Assembly: GCA_021780105.1 (NCBI GenBank)
Contig: JAJXZJ010000064.1
Coordinates: forward strand, 1-64,000
DNA length: 64,000 nucleotides
Source of the DNA: a bacterium
GTDB taxonomy: Bacteria; Verrucomicrobiota; Verrucomicrobiia; Limisphaerales; J093
Direction: 5' to 3'
Shown here: positions 35,578 to 47,347 of the stretch, one piece after another
Layout: each line of letters begins with the position of its first letter
Numbering within the stretch: the first letter of the stretch is position 1
Position numbers and translations under genes: made by a program
The notes under the pieces: model-generated
What the model was told of the DNA's origin: nothing
Seen by the model: only the letters and a program-made list of their open reading frames with translations
Databases searched by the model: none

Positions 35578-36951
35578 TCAGATCGTCATGGCATGGCGGC
35601 GCTCGGTGGGTTTGGGCAGGTAGGCGTCGAACCGCATGGCGATGATGCGCACCAGCAACCGCCCCACGTCGGTGACGCTCAGCCCTTGTTCGCTGCGTTG
35701 CAGCAGGCCATCGGCTTCGAGATCGCCCAGCGAGGCGAGTTCGCTGGCAAAATATTCGCGGAAATTGACGCCGAGCCGGGCGGACATCGCCGCGAAGTCC
35801 AGCCGCAGGTTGCACATGATCTGCATGATCGTCTCCCGGCGGATGAGATCGTCGGCCGTGAGCACGTAACCGCGCGCGTAGGGCAGCTCGCCGGCGTCCA
35901 CCTTCGCGTTGTAGGCGGAAAGATCCTTGAGATTCTGCCAGTAAGTGCCGTCGGCCTGCGAAATGGAGGACATGCCGAACGCGTAAATGTCGGCGCCGCC
36001 GCGCGTGCTGTAGCCCTGGAAATTGCGCTGCAGGGTGCCCTGCCGCTGGGCGACGGCCAGCTCATCGGTCGCGCGGGCGAAATGGTCCATGCCGATGTAG
36101 AGGTAGCCGGCGTCGCCGAGTTTCTCGATCGTCAGCTTGAGCAGCTCGAACTTCACCGCCGGCGTCGGCAGCACCCTGGTTTCAACAATCTTCTGCGCCG
36201 GTTTCATCCACGGCACGTGCGCGTAGCTGAAGACGGCGAAACGATCCGGCCGGAGCGTGAGAATCTCGTCGAGCGTCTGTTCAAACGACGCCACGGTCTG
36301 GTGCGGCAGGCCGTAAATCAGATCAATATTCACCGAGGTGAAACCCGTTTCGCGCAGCCAGCCGACGGTCTGCGCGGTCAGCTCCAGCGGCTGGAGGCGA
36401 TGCACCGCCGTCTGCACCTCCGGGTTGTTGTCCTGCACGCCCAGCGAGGCGCGGTTGAAGCCGATCTCGCGCAGCGCCACGAGGTGGTCGCGCGTGAGCC
36501 GGCGCGGGTCCACCTCGACGCCCGCCTCAATGTCCCGGGCGAAGTTGAAGTGCGCGTGGATCAACCCGCCCAGCCGGCGCAACTGATCCGGCGAGGAGAA
36601 GGTCGGCGTGCCGCCGCCGAAGTGAAGCTGCGTCACGCGGCGCTGCGGATGCAGCCGCGGCCGCAGCGTCGCCATCTCGCGGCCGAGCGTTTCCACGTAG
36701 TCGCCGCTCTTCCGCCGGTCGGTGGTGATGACGGTCGTGCAGCCGCAGAACCAGCAGAGCGTTTCGCAGAACGGCAGGTGAAAATAGAGCGAGAGGTCGC
36801 GCGGCGCGGCGTTGTTGGCGCGGATGTTTTCCAGCACCGCTTCCACGGACAGCTTGTCCGTGAACTGCGTGGCCGGCGGATACGACGTGTAACGCGGACC
36901 CGGCACGTTGTATTTCTTGACCAGCTCGAGATTGACGTTGAGTCGGCTCAT
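35578..36951 (-). CDS. hemN: Oxygen-independent coproporphyrinogen III oxidase
   Basis: 457 residues from the ATG at 36951, which overlaps the hemE TGA as ATGA. A radical SAM enzyme that converts coproporphyrinogen III to protoporphyrinogen IX under oxygen limitation. The cluster motif is C62-x3-C66-x2-C69, with C71 directly after, as in E. coli HemN. The N-terminus has YNVPGPRYTSYPPATQF, the SAM-binding GGGTP motif follows (LHFGGGTPTF), and the substrate region has FSYAHVPWMKPAQK. The C-terminal HemN domain is present (RETIMQIMCNLRLD, FREYFASELASL, VGRLLVRIIAMRFDAYL). Length matches the family (about 457). Second gene of a heme operon. Confidence 0.96.
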   Translation of the reverse strand: MSRLNVNLELVKKYNVPGPRYTSYPPATQFTDKLSVEAVLENIRANNAAPRDLSLYFHLPFCETLCWFCGCTTVITTDRRKSGDYVETLGREMATLRPRLHPQRRVTQLHFGGGTPTFSSPDQLRRLGGLIHAHFNFARDIEAGVEVDPRRLTRDHLVALREIGFNRASLGVQDNNPEVQTAVHRLQPLELTAQTVGWLRETGFTSVNIDLIYGLPHQTVASFEQTLDEILTLRPDRFAVFSYAHVPWMKPAQKIVETRVLPTPAVKFELLKLTIEKLGDAGYLYIGMDHFARATDELAVAQRQGTLQRNFQGYSTRGGADIYAFGMSSISQADGTYWQNLKDLSAYNAKVDAGELPYARGYVLTADDLIRRETIMQIMCNLRLDFAAMSARLGVNFREYFASELASLGDLEADGLLQRSEQGLSVTDVGRLLVRIIAMRFDAYLPKPTERRHAMTI

Positions 36952-38012
36952 GCAAAACCACGAACAGTATTCGCCAGCGCGGCGAGGTTTTCCAGTCGGG
37001 CGTCCGGCGGCACGCCGTGACCGAGGTTGAAAATGTGCCCGCGCACGCCGCGCATGGCTTCGAGCAGGCCGCGTGTTTCCGCGGCCACGCGCTCCGGCGT
37101 GGCGGTACGCAGCAGCGCCGGATCGAGGTTTCCCTGCACGCCGACGTTGTCCGGCAACTGCCGCCGCACGTCGGCCAGCGGCGCGGTCCAGTCCACCCCC
37201 AGCACATTGGCGCCCAGGCCGGCCAGCACGTTCCAACGGTCATTGACGCCCTTGGAAAACACGATGACCGGCACCTCGCTGCGAAGCTCGGAAACAATCT
37301 CGCGCAGCCAGCGCGCCGAGGCGGCGTCGAACAGGTCGGCACCCGCCTCGCGGCCGAGCGTGTCGAACACTTGGAGGGCGTCCGCACCAGCGGCAATCTG
37401 CATCCGCAAATAACCGGCGATTGCGCGGGAGAGTTTTTCCGCCAGCCGGTCGTAAAGCGCGCGATCCGTGAGAAACAACGTGCGGGCCAGGGTGAATTCC
37501 GCGGCGCTGCCGCCCTCGATCATGAAATTGGCGAGCGTCCACGGCGAGCCGGCAAACCCGATCAGCGCGGTCTGATCGCCGAGTTCGCGTCGCGCCAGCC
37601 GCAACGCGTCGGCCACGTAGCGCAGCCGGTCCGTGACCGCGCCCACATCCAGGCGATCCACGTCCGCCGCCGTGCGAACGGGAAATTCCATCTGAATGCC
37701 GCCGGTTTCGCGAAAGGTGTAGCGCTGCCCGAGCGCCTCGCAGATCACGAGAATATCGCTGAAAATGATCGCGGCATCGAAGCGGAACCGGCGCACCGGC
37801 TGCAGCGTCACCTCGGCGGCCAGCTCCGGCGTCTGGACCAGTTCAAGGAATGAATGCCGCTCCTTCAAGGCGCGGTATTCGGGCAGGGCGCGGCCGGCCT
37901 GGCGCATCAGCCAGACGGGCGGGCGGTCCACCGGCCGGCACAGGCAGGCCGCGGTGAAGCGCCGGCGTGCGGTCCAATCGCCGCCGGGGGCCAGGGAAGC
38001 GTCGAGTTCCAT
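36948..38012 (-). CDS. hemE: Uroporphyrinogen decarboxylase
   Basis: 354 residues from the ATG at 38012 (MELDASLAPGGDWTARRRF); a longer in-frame reading to 38120 has no similarity. Decarboxylates uroporphyrinogen III to coproporphyrinogen III. Motifs: RPPVWLMRQAGRALPEYRALK (signature 1), DAAIIFSDILVICEALG with the catalytic Asp, GFAGSPWTLANFMIEGG (signature 2), VFSKGVN, GVDWTAPLADVR, VQGNLDPALL and FNLGHGVPPD. Transcribed with hemN directly downstream. Its promoter region (38013-38180) is shared with acs and contains AT-rich sequence and a GGTTACC-type palindrome on the hemE side. Confidence 0.97.
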   Translation of the reverse strand: MELDASLAPGGDWTARRRFTAACLCRPVDRPPVWLMRQAGRALPEYRALKERHSFLELVQTPELAAEVTLQPVRRFRFDAAIIFSDILVICEALGQRYTFRETGGIQMEFPVRTAADVDRLDVGAVTDRLRYVADALRLARRELGDQTALIGFAGSPWTLANFMIEGGSAAEFTLARTLFLTDRALYDRLAEKLSRAIAGYLRMQIAAGADALQVFDTLGREAGADLFDAASARWLREIVSELRSEVPVIVFSKGVNDRWNVLAGLGANVLGVDWTAPLADVRRQLPDNVGVQGNLDPALLRTATPERVAAETRGLLEAMRGVRGHIFNLGHGVPPDARLENLAALANTVRGFA

Positions 38013-38180
38013 CGTCGGACGGAGCGTAGGCGGTTTCCCGCGGCGGGCCAAGCGGGATTCGTCACCGGCGCCGCGGGCGGCGCTTTTTTCTTCATCGCAG
38101 GCTTTATTTATGGGAACCATTTGGTAACCTATTCGGCATTTGACAACGAACGCTAACGAAGGTCACCGCACTTTGCCGCC

Positions 38181-40079
<1,899 letters not shown>

Positions 40080-40110
40080 GCTGGTTGTTGGTGCAAACCG
40101 TGTGGTAATA

Positions 40111-40157
40111 CTTTTTCCGCGGGCCGCGGAAAAGGTTTTGTTGTGTTTTGTATTTCA
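40111..40157 (+). terminator. Terminator after acs
   Basis: A stem of CTTTTTCCGCG pairing with CGCGGAAAAGG (one T-G wobble) with a short G/C loop (40111-40135), followed by TTTTGTTGTGTTTTGT-type T-rich sequence. It lies 31 bp after the acs stop. Confidence 0.75.
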
Positions 40158-40224
40158 GCGCAGGAATAGGGGCATACGATCATTATGGGCAACCTGATTG
40201 CCCAATGCTTGAGAAAGGCACCAG

Positions 40225-41757
40225 ATGAGCAAGACACCACGACGCGATTTCATCAAAATGTCCGGTGCAATGGGTGCCGGACTCGCGGCATGGCCGCTGA
40301 TTGGCCGGGCCGCGCAGGTGGGCAATGCGTCCATCCGTCCGAACATCCTCGTTTTCCTGACGGACGATCATGGTCAGTGGGCGCAACACGCCTATGGCAA
40401 CTCCGAATTGGTGACGCCCAACCTGGATCGTCTGGCGGCGCACGGCACGCGAATGACTCAGGCGTTCACCACATGTCCGGTCTGTTCGCCGGCCCGGGCG
40501 TCATTTTTCACCGGGCGGATGCCTTCGCAGCACGGCATTCACGACTGGCTGGAGGAATCCAAATACGCGCTGGCGCATCCGGGTTTGAAACGACAGACAC
40601 TGATTTCAGAGCTGCTGAAAAATGCCGGCTATCACACCAGCCTGGTAGGCAAGTGGCATTGTGGGCGCACGCGCGAACCGCATCCGGGCTTCGATTATTG
40701 GTTCAGTTACTGGGTGAATCAGTATCCGCACGAAGGCACGCAGCATTTCTCGGATCAGGGCAAACTGGTGGTCGAGGAAGGTCAGCAATCACCGCTCCTG
40801 ACCCGGCGGGCGATTGAATTTCTCCGCGAACACCGGCGGAATGAACACACCAAAGACCAGCCGTTCTTCCTCTTCATCAGCTACGTGGACACGCATTCGC
40901 CGCACAACACCGCGCCGGCGGACCTGGTTGAGAAGTATGGGTCCGCCACGTTTCGCGATATTCCCAAGGAACCATTCGCGACGTGTCACGGCCAGGCGTT
41001 GATCCCGGTGGGCCAGAATCCGGAGGTCGAGCGCAAGAAACACATGCAGTATTACGGTGCCGTCTCCAGCCTGGACCGGGAGGTTGGCAAGGTGCTGGCT
41101 GCGCTCGAAGCCACGGGCCAGATGGACAACACGCTGATTGTTTACACCGGTGACCACGGATTGAACTGCGGCCAGCACGGGATGTGGGAAAAGGGCAATG
41201 CCACGATTCCGCAGAATTTCCTCGAAGAATCCGTCCACATCGCCTGCACGCTGAGCTGGCCGGCAGGCGGCATCCGGCAGAACGCGACCTGCGACGATCT
41301 GGTCAATCATCCCGACTTGTGGGCGACACTGCTGGAAATCGCAGGCGCCTCACCCGACGACCAGTTGGCGGCGAAAATCAATTCACCTGGACGCTCCTAC
41401 CTTGGTCAGTTGAGAGGGCAGAAGGTTCAAGGCTGGCGGCAGACCATGATCAGCGAATACGGCAACGCGCGGATGGCGCGCAACGAACGATACAAATTGA
41501 TCAAACGCTATCCGTACGTCGGGGTGACTTTTCCCGACGAACTTTACGATCTGCACGAAGACCCGCGCGAGACGGTGAACCGCCGCGAAGACCCAAAGCT
41601 TCGAGGCGTGGTTGAGCATCTCGCGGGGGAAGTGGATCGGTTCTTCGCCAAGTACACCGTTCCCGGCCACAGCGGTCTGGACTTGGAACATCAACCGGAA
41701 TGCACGCCGGCCAGTCCTTGGCTTGCCGCCGCACGAGACCGCAAACAACACTCGTAG
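40225..41757 (+). CDS. Tat-exported sulfatase
   Basis: 510 residues. Tat-type signal (TPRRDFIKMSG, hydrophobic to RAAQ). Alkaline-phosphatase-superfamily sulfatase with the Ca site NILVFLTDDHGQW (D47, D48) and formylglycine motif C87-S-P-A-R91 with the following TGRMPSQHGIHDW. Further catalytic blocks are VGKWHCGR and VYTGDHGLNCGQHGMWEKG. It would cleave sulfate esters, likely from algal or animal glycans. The active-site Cys must be oxidised by FGE or anSME; no such gene is in the window. The ATG at 40225 (MSKTPRRDFIK) gives a short Tat signal. A second sulfatase gene follows 76 bp later. Confidence 0.95.
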   Translation: MSKTPRRDFIKMSGAMGAGLAAWPLIGRAAQVGNASIRPNILVFLTDDHGQWAQHAYGNSELVTPNLDRLAAHGTRMTQAFTTCPVCSPARASFFTGRMPSQHGIHDWLEESKYALAHPGLKRQTLISELLKNAGYHTSLVGKWHCGRTREPHPGFDYWFSYWVNQYPHEGTQHFSDQGKLVVEEGQQSPLLTRRAIEFLREHRRNEHTKDQPFFLFISYVDTHSPHNTAPADLVEKYGSATFRDIPKEPFATCHGQALIPVGQNPEVERKKHMQYYGAVSSLDREVGKVLAALEATGQMDNTLIVYTGDHGLNCGQHGMWEKGNATIPQNFLEESVHIACTLSWPAGGIRQNATCDDLVNHPDLWATLLEIAGASPDDQLAAKINSPGRSYLGQLRGQKVQGWRQTMISEYGNARMARNERYKLIKRYPYVGVTFPDELYDLHEDPRETVNRREDPKLRGVVEHLAGEVDRFFAKYTVPGHSGLDLEHQPECTPASPWLAAARDRKQHS

Positions 41758-41833
41758 GTTCGCTCCAGTCTCACGTCCGAAAGTGATCGTCCTTTTCGCG
41801 AATGAAGTCCCTTGGCTGTACGACAGAATCACC

Positions 41834-43363
41834 ATGAAATTAGACCACGCCCTCAAGCTGGCGGCCTTGCTACCAACGACGTTTCTCGCCACCAGTCTCG
41901 GTCAAGCCGCCGAACCGGCCACCGGAAATCGCCCGAACATCGTTTACATCCTCTGCGATGATCTGGGCTTCGGCGACGTGCATTGCCTCAACCCAGAGCG
42001 GGATAAAATCGCGACGCCGAACATGGATCGCCTGCGGGCCGAGGGCATGGTCTTCACTGACTGTCATTCCAGCTCCGCGGTCTGCACCCCGTCGCGCTAC
42101 AGCATTCTCACCGGCAGGTACAATTGGCGTTCCCGGCTGCAATCCGGCGTGCTCGGCGGTGAAAGCGAGCCGTTGATCGAACCTGGCCGGCTGACGGTGG
42201 GTGAATTCCTGAAGCAGCATGGATACGTGACTGCGGGGTTTGGCAAATGGCATCTGGGGTTGCGATTCGACAAGAAGGACTTTAGCCGCCCCATCAGTGA
42301 CGGTCCGCTACAACACGGCTTCGATTATTTCTTCGGCATTGCCGCCTCGCTCGACATGCCGCCGTATGTCTTCATCGAAAACAACCATTTCACCGAGGTC
42401 CCGAGCGCGACCAAGAAATTCCCGTCCTTTGTTTACGGGAAGGTCGCCGTGCCCGGCCCCGCGCGTTTGGGCCCGGCCGGCCCTGATTTCGATGCGGTGA
42501 ATGTCCTGCCGACCATCACGCGCAAGGCGGTGGATTACATCGGCACGCGCGCGGTGGACCGCAAGCCGTTCTTCCTGTATCTGGCGCTGCCCTCGCCGCA
42601 CACGCCGCTGGTGCCCTCCAAGGAATGGCAGGGTAAGAGCGGCATCGGACCTTACGGCGATTACGTGATGGAAACGGACTGGGCGGTGGGCCAGGTGCTC
42701 AAGGCGCTTGACCGCGCCGGTGCGCGCGACAAGACCCTCGTTTTCCTCACCAGTGACAACGGCTGTGCGCCTTACATTGGCGTCCACAAACTGGAGGCGA
42801 TAGGACATTACCCCAGCGCCCAGTTCCGCGGCTACAAATCGGACATCTGGGAAGGCGGCCACCGCATTCCGTTCCTGGTCCGCTGGCCGGGAAAAATCAA
42901 GGCGGGCAGCCACAGTGAGCAAACCGTCTGCCTGTCCGACTTGCTGGCCACCTGCGCGGACATCTTGGGCGCGAAACTCCCCGGCAACGCGGGCGAAGAT
43001 TCCGTGAGCATTCTCCCGGCGTTGCTTGGCACCGACACGGCGCCGCTGCGCGTGGCGCTGGTGAATCATTCCATCAACGGCCGGTTTGCCATCCGGCAAG
43101 GCAACTGGAAGCTCGAACTGTGTCCAGGTTCCGGCGGCTGGGGACAGCCCGGCGACGCCGCGGCACTCAAGCGGGGCCTGCCAGCCATCCAGCTCTACAA
43201 CCTGCACGATGACATTGCGGAGAAGACCAACGTCGAAGGCCAAAATGCCGAAGTCGTGACCAACCTCGTGAAGTTGCTGGAACAATACGTTGCCAACGGC
43301 CGGAGCACTCCCGGTCCACCACAGACGAATGACGTGCCGGTGGACATCTGGCACGCGAAATAA
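41834..43363 (+). CDS. Sec-exported sulfatase (arylsulfatase A type)
   Basis: 509 residues from the ATG at 41834 (MKLDHALKLAALLPTTFLATSLGQAAE, Sec signal); the longer in-frame reading back to 41612 overlaps the first sulfatase and has no similarity. Ca-site RPNIVYILCDDLGFGD (D42, D43), formylglycine motif C84-T-P-S-R88 followed by YSILTGRYNWRS, VTAGFGKWHLGLRFD, PHTPLVPS, and FLTSDNGCAP. A GHRIPFLVRWPGKI block follows. It is of the arylsulfatase A / N-acetylgalactosamine-6-sulfatase type. Probably co-transcribed with the first sulfatase, so together they may remove sulfate at different positions of one glycan. Confidence 0.94.
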   Translation: MKLDHALKLAALLPTTFLATSLGQAAEPATGNRPNIVYILCDDLGFGDVHCLNPERDKIATPNMDRLRAEGMVFTDCHSSSAVCTPSRYSILTGRYNWRSRLQSGVLGGESEPLIEPGRLTVGEFLKQHGYVTAGFGKWHLGLRFDKKDFSRPISDGPLQHGFDYFFGIAASLDMPPYVFIENNHFTEVPSATKKFPSFVYGKVAVPGPARLGPAGPDFDAVNVLPTITRKAVDYIGTRAVDRKPFFLYLALPSPHTPLVPSKEWQGKSGIGPYGDYVMETDWAVGQVLKALDRAGARDKTLVFLTSDNGCAPYIGVHKLEAIGHYPSAQFRGYKSDIWEGGHRIPFLVRWPGKIKAGSHSEQTVCLSDLLATCADILGAKLPGNAGEDSVSILPALLGTDTAPLRVALVNHSINGRFAIRQGNWKLELCPGSGGWGQPGDAAALKRGLPAIQLYNLHDDIAEKTNVEGQNAEVVTNLVKLLEQYVANGRSTPGPPQTNDVPVDIWHAK

Positions 43364-43481
43364 GCCCACATCACCGCGAACCGCATTCTTGCCTCAAATC
43401 GCCGCCTTTGGCAGCCGGAAGAGCACGAATGCATTTTACACTTGATCATTCCAATACCTTTCCACATTATCTACCATAACC

Positions 43482-44770
43482 ATGAAATGGTTGTTGTGTG
43501 CGCTTGCGTTCACCCTGTCCACCCTCTCGGGTTTCTGCGGGGACAAGATCACTTCTATTCATTGGAATGGGAAAGACATCAAGGAGATAAGCGATGTTCA
43601 AGTTTCCGCGAGCGGGCAAATCACCATAATGCATTCAGGAGGAATATTTACCACCACTGCGGATAAACTACCTGCGAACTTCTTAGACTCCTGGCGTATC
43701 AAGAAGGTTGCGGCACCGAAAACACAACCGGATGACATTGAAGAGGCTCTTCGGGCCGGCTTGTTCCGGGAGGTAGATGGTACTGTCTATGATCTGCGAA
43801 AACCACAGCCCGATTGGACACTCTTCCACAATGTTACGGTGCTGCAGGTTTTGAATGAAGGAGTACTCATTGACTATTCGTATTCTTTGAGGACCATTTT
43901 CGTTCGCAACCTGCCAAACACCTTAGCAGACGACGATTTTCTACCGCTACTACGGGCAAAGTTAACTGGGACATTTACATACATCAACAAACTTGGAGAT
44001 ACAAGAACAGTCCGCCAGTACGACGTAGGGAAGATCTGCACGCGGGATCAAATTCCCGAGTCGATGACCAAACAAAATGCGCCCTACGCCAAAGTCGCAT
44101 TCAGTAAGGAATCTAAAATCATACTAAATCAATTGCCCGAAAGCGAGGAGTTGTCAGCAAGCGGTACTGGCTTTTCATTAGCAAGGATGGTTACTTGATT
44201 ACAAACTTCCATGTTGTCGAGGATGCCAAACACATAAAGGTGAGGGCAAGAAACAGCGTTTTTGACGCGCAACTCTTGAAAACAGACCCGTCGAGGGATC
44301 TGGCACTGCTTAAGGTGGATGGCCAGTTTGTGCCTTTGGCTATTGCGAAGGACAAATCTGCCTCACTTGGAGAAGCGGTGTTCACAATCGGTTTTCCCAA
44401 TATTGTCATTCAAGGGCTACAACCAAAATATACTGATGGAAAGATTAGTAGCCTTTCGGGCCTCCGTGATAATATGGATTGCTACCAAATCAGTGTACCA
44501 ATCCAATCTGGGAATTCAGGAGGCCCATTGATGGACCTAAGCGGAAATGTAATCGGTGTAGTTGTTGCCAAGTTGAATGATTTGCGAGTTTTGCTTTCTT
44601 CGGGCAGTGTGCCACAGAATGTCAATTATGCTCTAAAGTCCGAATTGGTTCGTGAGTTTTTAAGTAAAGTATCGGACGTTAAATTGAAAGCGAATCAAGC
44701 GATCTTAAATACTGAAGAGGTGCTGAAGGCAACCGAAGAATCTGTTGTCTTGGTGTTAGTTTATAAGTAA
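43482..44770 (+). pseudogene. Trypsin-like (HtrA-type) exported protease, AT-rich, frameshifted
   Basis: From 43482 the frame starts with a Sec signal (MKWLLCALAFTLSTLSGFCG) and runs to a TGA at 44196-44198. Inserting one T in the run near 44172 restores one frame: GTGF-FISKDGYLITNFHVVEDA..., then the second frame runs to 44770. The restored protein, about 428 residues, has a trypsin-like S1 triad: His in ITNFHVVEDA, Asp in RDLALLKV and Ser in SGNSGGPLMD. The N-terminal 220 residues are unassigned. The base composition is clearly more A+T-rich than its neighbours, with the codon choice of a different genome. This suggests transfer. There is a weak promoter match TTGATC-N17-CATTAT at 43442-43470. 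Confidence 0.78.
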
Positions 44771-45044
44771 TTGGGATGGTATAATCGAACCTACGGAGGT
44801 AATAGCTCCCTGAATTTCAATCGCGATTGAATCTACGTACCTTTCTGATTGTGTCGTACTCACAGATCACGGACAGGCCCGGTCCTCCGGAAAGGCTGGC
44901 GCAGAGCATCCTTGTGACGAATGCTCATCACTTCAATCTTCACCACGGGGGGACACGATGCCACAGTCTTTCCACCCTTTGGCGGAAAAGGATTTGCCGT
45001 CCCACGCATTTCGGCGCACGAATTGGCCTGCACCAATCATCACG

Positions 45045-47330
45045 ATGAAACGGTTCACTTGGTTTCGAGGTCTGGCCTTGGCGGGTTTGCTCGCCACCGT
45101 CATCAATCTCGCGCTCGCGCAAAGCACCAATCAGTTCATTCCGTGGGAGCCGGTCGGGCTTTCCGGCGGTGGCGGCATGTTCGCGCCCGCCATTTCGCCG
45201 GCGAATCCCGATTTGATGATGCTCAACTGCGACATGAGCGCCGCCTACCTTTCCACCGATGGCGGACACAATTGGCGCATGATTCCGCATGCGCAACTCC
45301 ACGGCGACACCGCCTGCCGGCCGGCGTTTCATCCGACCAACCCGGACATCATCTATGCGTCGTCAGGCGGGCAACTCCGCGTCAGCCACGATCGCGGCCA
45401 AACCTTCACGCCGATCGGCAACCTCAAAGAATCGCTCGCCGGTGAGATCGCCATTTGCCCGGCAAACCCCGACCTCATGCTGGCCGGCACGCGCAATGGA
45501 CGTTGTTACGTTTCGCGTGACGCCGGCAAAACGTGGATCGCCTGCGCCGGGCCGCGCGGGCGGGTGATCGGATTCCATTTTGTCGGCGACGGCCGCATGA
45601 TCTTCACGGCGACGGCGGACGGCGTTTGGCGTTCCGACGACGCCGGGGAGGTTTGGTTGGACAAAACCGCGGGCCTGCCGGAGAAGAAGATTCAGGGCTT
45701 TGCGGGCGGCTCCTCGCCGGACGGCCATCTGACGATGCTCTACTGCTCCGTGCCGAGTCATGCTGACAACGGCGCGTTTCAAGGCGGCGTTTACCGGTCG
45801 CGTGACGGCGGCGAAACCTGGCAGTGGGCGATGGGTTCCGGCATCAACAAGGAAACGCAAAAGGCCGACCAGTGGGCCTACGGTCCGGTCGCGCAATACC
45901 ATCAACTGCTCACTACAGATAAGCAGCCGCTGACCGTCTATGCGTTCAACACGAGCACCGGTTTCAACCCGCCGCATCACGAGACGGTGTATCGCAGCGA
46001 CGACGCCGGCGGAACGTGGCGCGCAACTTACTACCAAGACCCGCGCTTCGCTCAGTGCAACGTGGAGCCGGATTACGTCACCGCCTCGTGCGGGCAATCC
46101 TTCAAGGGCGGCGACACACCTTTCGGCGTCGCCATCTGCAACACCGATCCCAACCGCGTCATGCTGGTGATGAACGAATGCCACGTCACCGACAACGGCG
46201 GCAGAACGTGGTTCAACGGCAGCACCTATCCGGCGCCCGGACAAAAGCGCGGGCCGGGCTGCGCGTGGGTCTGCAACGGCCAGGTCGTCACGACGACATG
46301 GAATTACTACATTGATCCCTTCGAACCGAACCGCCACTACATCGCCTACACGGACCTCGGCTTCGCGCGGTCCACCGACGGCGGCCGGACGTGGATTTGG
46401 TGGGACAAACAATCCTGGGCGCCGTGGCGAAACACCTGCTACGAAATCGCCTTCGACCCCGCGGTCCCCGGCCTGATGTGGGGTGCCTTCTCCGACGTGC
46501 ATGACATTCCCAACGACAACATTATTCTCGAACGTCACGGCCATAACCTGCCTGGCGGCGTGTGCGTGTCGCGCGACTTCGGCGCGTCGTGGAAGGCCGA
46601 GGCGCACGGCCTGCCGCTGAAAGCGGTGACGGGCGTTGTCCTCGACCCGCACAGTCCCAAGGGCGCCCGCACGCTCTACGCCGGCGTATTCGATGTGGGC
46701 ATTTTCAAATCTCCCGACTCCGGCCGCACCTGGACGCTGAAGAGCACCGGCCTGGGCGATCCGAAGAACATGCGTGTCTCGCGGGTGATTCTGCAGCCGG
46801 ACGGCACGTTGTTCGCGATGATCTGCGCCAAGCGCGCACCGGGCAACCGGTCGTTCCTCAGCGAAGGCGCCGGGCTGTATCGCTCGCGCGACGGCGCGGA
46901 AACGTGGGAAAAAATCAGCACATCGCAGCCGTGGCTTTACCCCAAGGACTTTGCCGTTCACCCGCACGACAGCCGGCGCATTCTGGTGGGTGCCTGCGAC
47001 ACGAGTTGGGAAGACCGCACCGGCGGGCTTTACCTCACGGAGGACGGCGGCGAGCACTGGCGGCGCATCGGCCGCGAGGGACCGCAAACCTTCGGCGGCT
47101 GCTTTCATCCGCAGCACGAGGGATGGATTTACATGACGCTCACCGAAAGCGCCCCCGGCGCCGGCCTGTGGCTCTCGCGTGACAACGGCCAGACCTGGAC
47201 ACCATTCGACGACCTCCCGTTTGCCAACATCCAGCGCGTGCGGTTCGATTCCACCCATTCCGACCGGATGTTCGTCACCACCTTCGGCGGCAGCGTGTGG
47301 CGCGGGCCAATCGAACCACACACGCGCTGA
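45045..47330 (+). CDS. Secreted BNR/Asp-box beta-propeller protein
   Basis: 761 residues from the ATG at 45045 (MKRFTWFRGLALAGLLATVINLALAQ, Sec signal); the upstream in-frame extension has no signal peptide. It has repeated Asp-box (S/T-x-D-x-G-x-T/x-W) motifs: STDGGHNW, SHDRGQTF, SRDAGKTW, SDDAGEVW, SRDGGETW, SDDAGGTW, STDGGRTW, SPDSGRTW, SRDGAETW and SRDNGQTW. These form one or two beta-propellers like those of sortilin, sialidases and GH74 xyloglucanases. No catalytic Asp pair or Arg triad can be identified from the sequence, so enzymatic activity is not assigned. Likely surface glycan binding or hydrolysis. Confidence 0.85.
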   Translation: MKRFTWFRGLALAGLLATVINLALAQSTNQFIPWEPVGLSGGGGMFAPAISPANPDLMMLNCDMSAAYLSTDGGHNWRMIPHAQLHGDTACRPAFHPTNPDIIYASSGGQLRVSHDRGQTFTPIGNLKESLAGEIAICPANPDLMLAGTRNGRCYVSRDAGKTWIACAGPRGRVIGFHFVGDGRMIFTATADGVWRSDDAGEVWLDKTAGLPEKKIQGFAGGSSPDGHLTMLYCSVPSHADNGAFQGGVYRSRDGGETWQWAMGSGINKETQKADQWAYGPVAQYHQLLTTDKQPLTVYAFNTSTGFNPPHHETVYRSDDAGGTWRATYYQDPRFAQCNVEPDYVTASCGQSFKGGDTPFGVAICNTDPNRVMLVMNECHVTDNGGRTWFNGSTYPAPGQKRGPGCAWVCNGQVVTTTWNYYIDPFEPNRHYIAYTDLGFARSTDGGRTWIWWDKQSWAPWRNTCYEIAFDPAVPGLMWGAFSDVHDIPNDNIILERHGHNLPGGVCVSRDFGASWKAEAHGLPLKAVTGVVLDPHSPKGARTLYAGVFDVGIFKSPDSGRTWTLKSTGLGDPKNMRVSRVILQPDGTLFAMICAKRAPGNRSFLSEGAGLYRSRDGAETWEKISTSQPWLYPKDFAVHPHDSRRILVGACDTSWEDRTGGLYLTEDGGEHWRRIGREGPQTFGGCFHPQHEGWIYMTLTESAPGAGLWLSRDNGQTWTPFDDLPFANIQRVRFDSTHSDRMFVTTFGGSVWRGPIEPHTR

Positions 47331-47347
47331 GTGCGGCGGCAGAACCG

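Noticed and set aside
38102-38145. TTGACA at 38140 as the acs promoter
   Set aside because: No -10 element at the correct spacing before the acs start; kept only as a general promoter region.
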